Shown in pieces: positions 57,936 to 64,000 of a DNA stretch of 64,000 nt. Under the pieces are notes generated by a model. The model was not told the origin of the DNA, did no database searches, and worked only from the letters and a program-made list of their open reading frames with translations. This stretch comes from Corynebacterium sp. P3-F1 (lineage in GTDB: Bacteria; Actinomycetota; Actinomycetes; Mycobacteriales; Mycobacteriaceae), in assembly GCF_030503635.1 (NCBI RefSeq), contig NZ_CP129965.1, positions 558,001-622,000 of the forward strand. The letters run 5' to 3'. A program made the translations under genes and the position numbers. How positions within the stretch are numbered: position 1 is the stretch's first letter; every line of letters starts with the position of its first letter.

Positions 57936-59936
57936 CTACTGGGCTTGCAGGACCATGGGCTCACCCGGGTCCGGGCTCTGGGGGATGTTCTCGCGGTTGA
58001 TCAACCAGTTCGCGATGTCAGTGAAGATCGGCGCGGAAGACTGCCCACCACCGCCCCCTTCCAGGGGACCGCGCTCCGGGTCGTCGAGCATGATCGCGAC
58101 CACGAAACGGGGATCATTCGCCGGGGCGATACCTGCGAATGTGATCCAGTAGTCCGAATTGGAATAAGCGCCCGTATCAGGATTGACCTTCTGCGCCGTA
58201 CCCGTCTTACCGGAGAGCTGGTAACCCGGAACACCGTTGCCCTGAGCGGTACCGTTATTCACACCGTTCGGGTCGTCTTGGAACGCCGCCCGGAACATAT
58301 CCACCACTGTCTTCGCGGTCTTCTCGCTGACGACACGGGTGCGGCGGGGATCCTCTTGCGGCATCTGTTCCCCGGTCGGCTGAGTGACGCTTTTGACTAC
58401 GCGCGGTTCGATGCGCTCGCCACCATTCGCCAAAGCCTGATAGACACTGGCCAGCTGCAGCGTGGTCACCGACATACCCTGACCGATCGGCAGGTTAGCG
58501 AAGGTGCCTCCTGACCACTGCTCCCGCGAAGGCACGAGTCCGGACGACTCGTTTGGCAGTTCAATGCCCGTGGCTTGACCGATACCGAAACGCTTCAAGT
58601 AATCGTCGAAACGCTCATCGCCTACTTCCTGGGCGAGCATTAGAGTTCCCACGTTCGAAGATTTACCGAAGATGCCGGCGGTCGTGTACGGCGCGACATC
58701 GTGCTGCCACGCGTCAGCAACGGTCACTCCGGCCATCTCGATGGAGCCCGGAACTTGGTGTACTTCATCCGGTGTGGTGAGTCCCTCCTCGATCGCGGCT
58801 GAGGCGGTTATGATCTTGGCCACGGAGCCCGGTTCAAACGGGTGGGAGATCGACGGGTTCTCGAAACTGCGTCCCGCCTCAAGTTGACGCTCCAGATCTC
58901 CATTCGGGTCAATGGTGCTCGTGTTCGCCATAGCCAGCACTTCGCCGCTTTTCGCATCGAGCACCACAGCCTCGGCGTCTTTCGCTTTGGAATTCAACTT
59001 GGCCTGCTCCAGCGCCTGCTGAACATACGCCTGCAAGTCCAAGTCGACCGTGAGTTCCACGCGCGCGCCGTCCACCACCGGGACTACGTCGCGAAGCGTG
59101 CCCGGAATCGGCTGGCCGTTCGCGGACACATCCTCCGTCGAGCGTCCGTCGATGCCGGTGAGTATCGAATCGCTCGAGGCCTCAAGACCAAACTGGCCCT
59201 GACCGTCCATGGAAACGCGGCCGACGATGTTCTCTCCGATCGCGCCGTTCGGATACTCGCGGATGTCCTGGCGGTCAGCTGCCACACCGTGGAATTTCTC
59301 GGCGACCTGCGCCGCCACAACCGGGTCGACGTTGCGCACCAGCACTTCGTAGTCTGTGTCGGCGTGGAGCTTCTCCAGAATGTCCTTAGAGTTCACCCGC
59401 GGTGTCGGCAGCTTATCTTTCTCGCCTTTCTCCCCGGGCGATGCCTTATCCCCGTTCTTCCCGTCATCTCCGCCGGAACCGTCGACATTTTCAGACTGGA
59501 GCATGGTCGGGATCTCATTGGCCATTTGCCGCAGCAAATCCTCGACCCGTGCGCTCTCCTGCGCCTCCGCCTCAGCTCGGGTGGCACCGTCGGCGTACAT
59601 TTCGTTCCGCGCGAGTTCGCCTAACTCACGCCGCAATGTCACCGGAGACACAGTCAAGGAGCGCGCTTTCATCGTGTAGGCGAGATAGTTGCCTTCACGG
59701 TCCACAATTGCGCCACGGCGCGCGGGATCCTCATACTCGCGTTCGCGTTGCGCGGCCGCCACCGTCTGTAGTTTCGGTCCCCACTTCAACTGGACCCATG
59801 CTAGGCGCCCGACAAGCAGGAGAGACAGAACGAGAAAGACGGCGGTGAGGATACGCATACGTTTGGCAGTAATGACCTTCTGCGCAGACATTGCCTCTGC
59901 CTGCGCCTGCCGCTTCCGCGGGTCCATCCTGCTCAC
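57936..59936 (-). CDS. ftsI: Septal peptidoglycan transpeptidase FtsI (PBP3)
   Basis: A 666-residue class-B penicillin-binding protein. One helix (ILTAVFLVLSLLLVGRLAWV, about 29-48) anchors it. The pedestal contains an insertion rich in Gly, Asp and Lys (about 152-178). The transpeptidase domain carries SVAK (serine S371, lysine K374), SSN (426-428) and KTG (577-579). It cross-links septal peptidoglycan with FtsW. The start is GTG 59936, behind AGGTGAG. It lies 118 bp after ftsL. Confidence 0.96.
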   Translation of the reverse strand: MSRMDPRKRQAQAEAMSAQKVITAKRMRILTAVFLVLSLLLVGRLAWVQLKWGPKLQTVAAAQREREYEDPARRGAIVDREGNYLAYTMKARSLTVSPVTLRRELGELARNEMYADGATRAEAEAQESARVEDLLRQMANEIPTMLQSENVDGSGGDDGKNGDKASPGEKGEKDKLPTPRVNSKDILEKLHADTDYEVLVRNVDPVVAAQVAEKFHGVAADRQDIREYPNGAIGENIVGRVSMDGQGQFGLEASSDSILTGIDGRSTEDVSANGQPIPGTLRDVVPVVDGARVELTVDLDLQAYVQQALEQAKLNSKAKDAEAVVLDAKSGEVLAMANTSTIDPNGDLERQLEAGRSFENPSISHPFEPGSVAKIITASAAIEEGLTTPDEVHQVPGSIEMAGVTVADAWQHDVAPYTTAGIFGKSSNVGTLMLAQEVGDERFDDYLKRFGIGQATGIELPNESSGLVPSREQWSGGTFANLPIGQGMSVTTLQLASVYQALANGGERIEPRVVKSVTQPTGEQMPQEDPRRTRVVSEKTAKTVVDMFRAAFQDDPNGVNNGTAQGNGVPGYQLSGKTGTAQKVNPDTGAYSNSDYWITFAGIAPANDPRFVVAIMLDDPERGPLEGGGGGQSSAPIFTDIANWLINRENIPQSPDPGEPMVLQAQ

Positions 59937-60054
59937 GTCGCAGTCTCACCTACTTCTCTCGTGCCATAGCACTCCCAATGATTGCCTTCATCTTGCCCCG
60001 ATCGCAGGACGAGGTCATGACCGCCACACACGATTAGGGAACTAAATGCCGCCC

Positions 60055-60966
60055 CTAGAAGCCACCCGGCAAGCCCGGGAGCGCCCCTACCGGTTGCGCT
60101 GGATCACGTGGCGCTTCAGCCGGGGCGACTGGGCCGGACGACGCCATGGGGGCAGCATCACGGCTGTTTTCACCCGAGCGCGCGTTCTGGGAAGTAGCAA
60201 CCGGGTTGTTCTGCCCACCAGCTTCCGCTAACGATGGTGCTGCGCCGCGGCTGGAAGGCAAAGAGTTCTGAGGTAGCGCGGACAAGTTATCCGCAATGTC
60301 GCGGGTGGCCTGACGGTCGCTTGTGGCGTGGTCAGTGCGAATCGTCTCCTCGTTCACATCGACGATGCGCAAAGTCTTTGCCGGATCCGCCTCACGCGCC
60401 TCGCGCGCTTTCCCCTCTGCATCCACATCGATAATGCCGGGCTGAACAGGGACGACCATCCCCGCCGCGTCGGCCTTGGCCGCGACCTCGGCAGCAGCGC
60501 GACTGTCTTCCACGTTACGGTTGAGCGTCTCAAGCTCGTTGTTGAGTTTTCGCTCCTGCCCCTGGAGCTGCTCGATGGTGAAAGTCTGCTGAGTGGACAG
60601 AGCCGACAGGAGCATCGCACCGAAGATCCCCAGGATGAGAAGCGGCAACGCCATCAACGACATGGTCGAAAATTTCCGCTTCGCTTCCGTGGTGGTGACC
60701 CGGCGGCCGCGGACCGAGACTACCTGCCGGGAACCGAGACGGCGGGGGCCATGGGGCGCATGCGGTGCAATGCGCGGTTTGAAACCGGTCGGCGCCGGAG
60801 CGGTACGGGTCCGCTCGGGGGAGCGCGTCGTGCGCTCAGGGCTGCGCTCCAACAGCGCAGTCGAGCCTCCGGAGGTGTTTCCGGCTGTGAGGTCTCGGCT
60901 TGCTCCCATGGTCCTAGTTCCCTTCCCTAGTGGCCGTGCTTTCTGTGGATATGTCGTCGCAGTCAT
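60055..60966 (-). CDS. ftsL: FtsL-like division protein with long Pro/Ala/Ser tail
   Basis: A 303-residue bitopic protein between rsmH and ftsI, the dcw place of FtsL. A basic disordered cytoplasmic region of about 100 residues is followed by one helix (MSLMALPLLILGIFGAMLLS) and a short coiled coil (FTIEQLQGQERKLNNELETL). A long secreted tail of low-complexity Ala/Pro/Ser ends AQPVGALPGLPGGF. E. coli FtsL is only about 120 residues. The start may be ATG 60966 or ATG 60909 (MGASRD); neither has a perfect ribosome site. Confidence 0.8.
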   Translation of the reverse strand: MTATTYPQKARPLGKGTRTMGASRDLTAGNTSGGSTALLERSPERTTRSPERTRTAPAPTGFKPRIAPHAPHGPRRLGSRQVVSVRGRRVTTTEAKRKFSTMSLMALPLLILGIFGAMLLSALSTQQTFTIEQLQGQERKLNNELETLNRNVEDSRAAAEVAAKADAAGMVVPVQPGIIDVDAEGKAREAREADPAKTLRIVDVNEETIRTDHATSDRQATRDIADNLSALPQNSLPSSRGAAPSLAEAGGQNNPVATSQNARSGENSRDAAPMASSGPVAPAEAPRDPAQPVGALPGLPGGF

Positions 60967-60968
60967 GG

Positions 60969-62006
60969 CTAACTTCCGTCGGGTTCCTCGCCTAGCTTTT
61001 CGACGGCCCGTACCCGCACCGACGCCGCTCTGCGGTTCAACTCGATCTCTGCTTCCGAGGCTTGTTCGGCACCCCGGGTGAGGAGGCGGAATTTCGGCGC
61101 CATATCAGGCAGTTCAGTCGGCAATCCGGGCGGGGTTTTCGACTCGGTCAACTCCGCAAACGTGCGTTTGACCAACTTGTCCTCGTGGGACTGGTAGCTC
61201 ATGAACACAGCACGCCCGCCGGGTCCGAGCGCGTCCGCCACCATCGGAATGACATTTGCCAGCGCTTCAAGTTCCCGGTTGACTTCCACGCGCAGCGCCT
61301 GAAATGTGCGTTTCGCCGGATGCCCGCCTGTGCGCCGCGTCGCCGCCGGAATAACGCTGTACAAGAGATCCACAAGACGCCCAGAACGGTCGAAAGGCTC
61401 TTTCTCACGCTCGGAGACAACCGCGGACGCGATCTTTCCTGCAAACCGCTCATCGCCGTAAGTCTTAAGGACACGTGCCAAGTCGCCGTGACTATATGTG
61501 TTCAGCACATCCGCCGCGGTCATTCCCCCGCTCGGATCCATGCGCATATCCAGCGGAGCGTCGACACGGTACGCGAATCCGCGCTCCTCCTGGTCCAGCT
61601 GCATGGACGAGACACCAAGGTCAAAAAACGCGCCCGCTAAACCTGTCTCACGGACGCGCTCAAACGCCGGGTGGGCACGTGACTTAAGTTCATCAGCCAG
61701 GCAGTCAAAACGCCCCTGCACAGGGACGAACCTGTCCCCGAATTCTTCCAAGCGGCGTGTCGCCTGATCGAGAGCGGCGGCGTCACGGTCGATGCCGATG
61801 AAAGTAGCAAGCGGAAACTCGTTGAGGAAGTATTCAGTGTGGCCCCCAGCGCCGAGCGTGCCGTCCACGATGACGGCACCATCGCCGAATTTCTCCGCTG
61901 CTGGACGCAGCAGATCCCTCATGCGATCGCGCATCACTGGAACGTGGCCATGGTTCGCGTCAATGCCGAAATCCATCGCGGATTCTTTTGCCGTCTCTTG
62001 TGCCAC
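60969..62006 (-). CDS. rsmH: 16S rRNA (cytosine(1402)-N4)-methyltransferase
   Basis: A 345-residue SAM-dependent methyltransferase. The SAM motif is [14 protein letters not shown] (GTLGAGG at 49-55). [18 protein letters not shown] and [16 protein letters not shown] are family signatures. It methylates N4 of C1402 in 16S rRNA. The start GTG 62006 has GGGGGTGG upstream; ATG 61976 is an alternative. It follows mraZ across a 185-bp gap that contains a long hairpin (62102-62163). Confidence 0.95.
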   Translation of the reverse strand: MAQETAKESAMDFGIDANHGHVPVMRDRMRDLLRPAAEKFGDGAVIVDGTLGAGGHTEYFLNEFPLATFIGIDRDAAALDQATRRLEEFGDRFVPVQGRFDCLADELKSRAHPAFERVRETGLAGAFFDLGVSSMQLDQEERGFAYRVDAPLDMRMDPSGGMTAADVLNTYSHGDLARVLKTYGDERFAGKIASAVVSEREKEPFDRSGRLVDLLYSVIPAATRRTGGHPAKRTFQALRVEVNRELEALANVIPMVADALGPGGRAVFMSYQSHEDKLVKRTFAELTESKTPPGLPTELPDMAPKFRLLTRGAEQASEAEIELNRRAASVRVRAVEKLGEEPDGS

Positions 62007-62101
62007 CGTGGTCCACCCCCTTGTGTGCGCCTGTCATGATTTGCTGCGGATCGGGTCTGACTGCAGTTGTTCCTATGTTCCGGCGGAGAACGTGCAGAGC
62101 C

Positions 62102-62163
62102 CTGCTCGGGGCGGTCATTCTGATATCGGGGAAGTACACCAGAACGACTCGCGCCCCGAGCAG
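62102..62163 (-). ncRNA. Long mRNA hairpin between mraZ and rsmH (structural candidate)
   Basis: A 12-bp perfect outer stem (CTGCTCGGGGCG at 62102-62113 with its complement at 62152-62163) is continued by an inner stem of 9 bp with one mismatch (62114-62122 with 62140-62148). A 17-base loop and a 3-base bulge complete it. It begins 28 bp past the mraZ stop in an otherwise empty 185-bp gap. No T run follows, so it is more likely a processing or attenuation element than a terminator. Confidence 0.6.
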
Positions 62164-62191
62164 AGTCCGTACACGCTCTCCGTCCGCCCGC

Positions 62192-62626
62192 TTAGAGCAG
62201 GCCCGAGAGAATGTCGTCCTCGTCGGCCGCCGAGAAGGCAGCTTCTGTATTTTCTTGGTATTTCGCCCAGGACTCGGCGTCCCAGATTTCCAAGAAATCC
62301 ACTGAACCGATGACCACACATTCCTTCGAAAGGTTTGCGTAGTCCCTGTGCGCCGGCGACAACGTGATGCGACCCGAACCGTCAAGCGTTTGCTCATCCG
62401 CACTTGCCGCCAAGTTTCGAATGAACGCACGCGCTTTAGGGTTCGTACGGGACACCGCGGCCGCCTTTCGTGCGCGCGCCGCGAACTCCTCGCGGGGGTA
62501 AACCGCCAAAGAGTGGTCCTGTCCCTTGGTCACCATCAGCCCGTCCGCCAAACCCTCGCGGAATTTGGCGGGCAACGTCAGGCGCCCCTTGTCGTCCAGC
62601 TTGGGGGTATAGGTGCCAAGAAACAT
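62192..62626 (-). CDS. mraZ: Transcriptional regulator MraZ
   Basis: A 144-residue protein of two SpoVT/AbrB-like halves. [20 protein letters not shown] opens the first repeat, and [20 protein letters not shown] marks the second. MraZ binds tandem TGGGN repeats and controls the dcw operon. Four to five such repeats with 10-bp spacing lie upstream on its own strand (62706-62750), which implies autoregulation. It is the first gene of the dcw run. Confidence 0.96.
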   Translation of the reverse strand: MFLGTYTPKLDDKGRLTLPAKFREGLADGLMVTKGQDHSLAVYPREEFAARARKAAAVSRTNPKARAFIRNLAASADEQTLDGSGRITLSPAHRDYANLSKECVVIGSVDFLEIWDAESWAKYQENTEAAFSAADEDDILSGLL

Positions 62627-62705
62627 CCGGCGCCCTACCTTCCTTCACTCAACGACTCCGGCTGTGAACTTTTGTCAGATCCGACCCGGCATCGTCACAC
62701 CGGCC

Positions 62706-62750
62706 CTTCACTGTCCCCCACTTTAACCCACAATCCCCCACTTACGCCAC
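62706..62750 (-). promoter_or_regulatory. MraZ operator array upstream of mraZ
   Basis: On the minus strand GTGGGG, GTGGGT and GTGGGG start at 62741, 62731 and 62721, an exact 10-bp period. Degenerate copies GTGGCG (62750) and GTGAAG (62711) flank them. This matches the known MraZ site of TGGGN repeats with 5-nt spacers. Confidence 0.82.
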
Positions 62751-62958
62751 ATTGGAACACAATTTTCCGTTCGCGTGTCATAAATGTACAGATCACAACG
62801 GCAGCAACGAGTGGAGCGCCCACCCGCCTCACTTCAGCCACTCCCACCACAAAAGTGCTCTCAAAACGCCATGATGCTAGTAAATCACACCGACACCTCC
62901 CGACTTCCAACACATCATCGCAGGATATGAGCCATGATGGGACTTATCGGCACTCAAG
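62751..62958. other. Non-coding stretch upstream of the dcw cluster
   Basis: No credible gene is seen in the 466 bp between mraZ and the DUF3040 gene (62627-63092). Apart from the two repeat arrays and a terminator described separately, this part holds scattered further TGGGN words on the minus strand (about 62817-62822 and 62842-62847). I cannot fix the mraZ promoter position from sequence. Confidence 0.5.
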
Positions 62959-62997
62959 GTGGGTGAAAGTGGGGCACAGGAGTGGAGCTCAGTGGGG
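62959..62997 (+). promoter_or_regulatory. Second, oppositely oriented array of MraZ-type repeats
   Basis: On the plus strand GTGGGT (62959), GTGGGG (62969), GTGGAG (62982) and GTGGGG (62992) recur with spacings of 10, 13 and 10 bp. They are similar to the MraZ array 220 bp away but point in the opposite direction. Whether MraZ binds them is not known. Confidence 0.45.
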
Positions 62998-63001
62998 CAC
63001 G

Positions 63002-63038
63002 AAAAAATCCCCCTTCCACGCTTCCGTGAAAGGGGGAT
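63002..63038 (-). terminator. Rho-independent terminator of the DUF3040 gene
   Basis: On the minus strand a 14-bp stem with one mismatch (63007-63020 with 63025-63038, loop of 4) is followed by TTTTTT (63002-63007). It is 54 bp past the DUF3040 stop and isolates the dcw operon from upstream transcription. Confidence 0.85.
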
Positions 63039-63092
63039 ATGGAAACAAGCTAGGAGTCGCTCCGAGGCAGCACTACTTCAATCTCAATGCGG

Positions 63093-63485
63093 CTACTGCC
63101 CCTCGAACCGCCGGCGGAAATTCTCCTCCATGCGGGCGCTCATGCCGTCACGATGAAGCTGGGGGCCTGCGTTCCGCGCAGGACGGGCGGGCACCTCGTG
63201 CGCGGGAGCCCGCAATGCCCATACACCGCCGGCGAACATGACCACAAAACCAAGGATGCTCAGCGCGATGAACCAGAGACTCTCTGCCGCCAGAGCCACC
63301 CCGGAGATGAGAAGCACGAGACCGAGGACAATGAGTGCCAACGAGCGCATGGTCAGACGGAAACTCGCGCCCGCAGGACCGGACGCAGGCGCAGAGGACA
63401 CAGTGGACCCGAATTTCGGGTCATCGGCCATCAGCGACTCCTCAATTTCGCGGAGCAACTTTTGTTCCTGCTCAGATAAAGCCAC
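63093..63485 (-). CDS. DUF3040 membrane protein
   Basis: A 130-residue actinobacterial protein. ALSEQEQKLLREIEESLMAD at the N-terminus, followed by DPKF, is the DUF3040 signature. Two adjacent helices (MRSLALIVLGLVLLISGVAL and LWFIALSILGFVVMFAGGVW) and a basic tail follow. I start at GTG 63485 because GGGAG lies seven bases upstream, giving the normal family start. A -10 TATGAT on the minus strand at 63559-63564 may belong to it. DUF3040 genes commonly sit just upstream of mraZ. Function unknown. Confidence 0.88.
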   Translation of the reverse strand: MALSEQEQKLLREIEESLMADDPKFGSTVSSAPASGPAGASFRLTMRSLALIVLGLVLLISGVALAAESLWFIALSILGFVVMFAGGVWALRAPAHEVPARPARNAGPQLHRDGMSARMEENFRRRFEGQ

Positions 63486-63558
63486 TTTCACTCCCAGCCT
63501 GGTTTGGTTGCCGTCTTCACTAAAACTTCAACGCCCAAGGGTGACGGTTTGTTCCCCC

Positions 63559-63564
63559 ATCATA
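63559..63564 (-). promoter_or_regulatory. Candidate -10 element for the DUF3040 gene
   Basis: TATGAT on the minus strand in the 115-bp gap after the HEPN-like gene, with about 70 bp to the GTG start. The -35 is weak. Confidence 0.4.
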
Positions 63565-63600
63565 CCGCCCTGAGATCCAGACAAATGTAGCGGTGGCGAC

Positions 63601-63984
63601 CTAGGCGGCGGACGCGCCGCCCGTCTCACCCGCCGTTTCTTCATAAAAGGCCGTGGCGTATTCAAATAGCCGCTCAACCTCAACAGGGTCGGGATGAAGT
63701 TCGATCCCAGAGGCGACTCGCCCCCGCTGACGCGAGAAACGTACGAAAATCTCGGCCCAGTACTTGCCCCGAGGGCCGGTCAAAGCAAGCTTGTCCCAGG
63801 CGCTGCTCGGCAACCGTTTCCGCCGCGAGACCGTCGCAGACTGCGCGATCATTGCACCCGCGGTGCGCAGAGCGGCCCGGTACGCGCTTTCCAGAGCGAG
63901 GTCTGCGGCCCCCGCCGCAAGCTGGCCGCGCGCATCTTCTAAAAGCAGGCCTGCTGCCCCAACAAATTCGTCATGCCGCGACAT
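63601..63984 (-). CDS. SAV_6107 family HEPN-like protein
   Basis: A 127-residue helical protein; the true start may lie beyond the window, since ATG 63984 is only 16 bp from the edge. LLEDARGQLAAGAADLALES and AYRAALRTAGAMIA resemble the first helices of SAV_6107-type HEPN domains, followed by RKRLPSSAWDKLA and VERLFEYATAFYEE. The HEPN RNase motif (R-x4-6-H) is not evident, so nuclease activity should not be assumed. It precedes DUF3040 and the dcw cluster, its usual actinobacterial place. Confidence 0.75.
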   Translation of the reverse strand: MSRHDEFVGAAGLLLEDARGQLAAGAADLALESAYRAALRTAGAMIAQSATVSRRKRLPSSAWDKLALTGPRGKYWAEIFVRFSRQRGRVASGIELHPDPVEVERLFEYATAFYEETAGETGGASAA

Positions 63985-64000
63985 AGCGGGGGTCGCCCCG

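Noticed and set aside
56307..58514. A 735-codon open frame on the plus strand
   Set aside because: Antisense to murE and ftsI, both with complete catalytic motifs.
63601..63984. HEPN RNase of a toxin-antitoxin pair
   Set aside because: No R-x4-6-H motif is visible and no nucleotidyltransferase antitoxin gene is adjacent within the window.

Overview
The window is chromosomal DNA of a high-GC, mycolate-type actinobacterium, almost certainly a Corynebacterium. The evidence is the division/cell-wall cluster ending in ftsZ-pgeF-yggS-sepF-yggT-divIVA, the TreY/TreZ trehalose route, an MTB12-like lipoprotein, a T-box-controlled type-2 ileS, and a his cluster with impA inside it that leads into a trpC-like gene and lgt. 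I see no rRNA, tRNA, insertion sequence, prophage or CRISPR array. About 58 protein genes fill the window, most of them on the minus strand and many joined by overlapping stop/start codons.

Layout. (1) 1-11183, minus strand: a lipoprotein and a membrane protein lead into hisD-hisC-hisB. A strong terminator follows, then an MFS permease and hisH-hisA-impA-hisF-hisI, a trp-operon-associated membrane protein, a degenerate trpC paralogue and the start of lgt. (2) 11445-21965: a TetR regulator and glycogen/trehalose metabolism (glgX, treY, treZ) on the plus strand, interleaved with a DnaQ-like exonuclease carrying a BRCT domain, an unknown gene, an S4-domain protein, a small membrane protein and a YigZ protein. 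(3) 21982-32601, minus strand: ilvA, dnaE1, a MacAB-like ABC export system, a small membrane-anchored protein, an RluD-type pseudouridine synthase and lspA. (4) 32646-38586, mixed strands: two lipoproteins, an ABC-F ATPase, an asparaginase, a small membrane protein and dinB. (5) 38764-63984, minus strand: ileS with its T-box, divIVA, yggT, sepF, yggS, pgeF, ftsZ, ftsQ, murC, murG, ftsW, murD, mraY, murF, murE, ftsI, ftsL, rsmH and mraZ, then a DUF3040 protein and a HEPN-like protein.

How the parts work together. The his genes cover most of histidine synthesis (HisDCBHAFI); hisG and hisE are not in the window. GlgX debranches glycogen, TreY isomerises the reducing end of the released maltodextrin, and TreZ releases trehalose, the carrier sugar for mycolic acids. 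The dcw block makes lipid-linked peptidoglycan precursors (MurE, F, D, C, G, MraY) and the septal machinery (FtsZ, SepF, FtsQ, FtsL, FtsW, FtsI), with DivIVA as the polar-growth scaffold.

Most of the window is conserved housekeeping sequence. The unusual signals are mainly non-coding: compound or long inverted repeats at 5312-5415, 38656-38744 and 62102-62163, operator-like palindromes before treY, ftsZ and divIVA, and two opposed arrays of MraZ-type repeats before mraZ. The main coding oddity is the TrpC paralogue, which lacks its catalytic lysine and sits where other actinobacteria keep the trp operon. No wholly new multi-gene system stands out.
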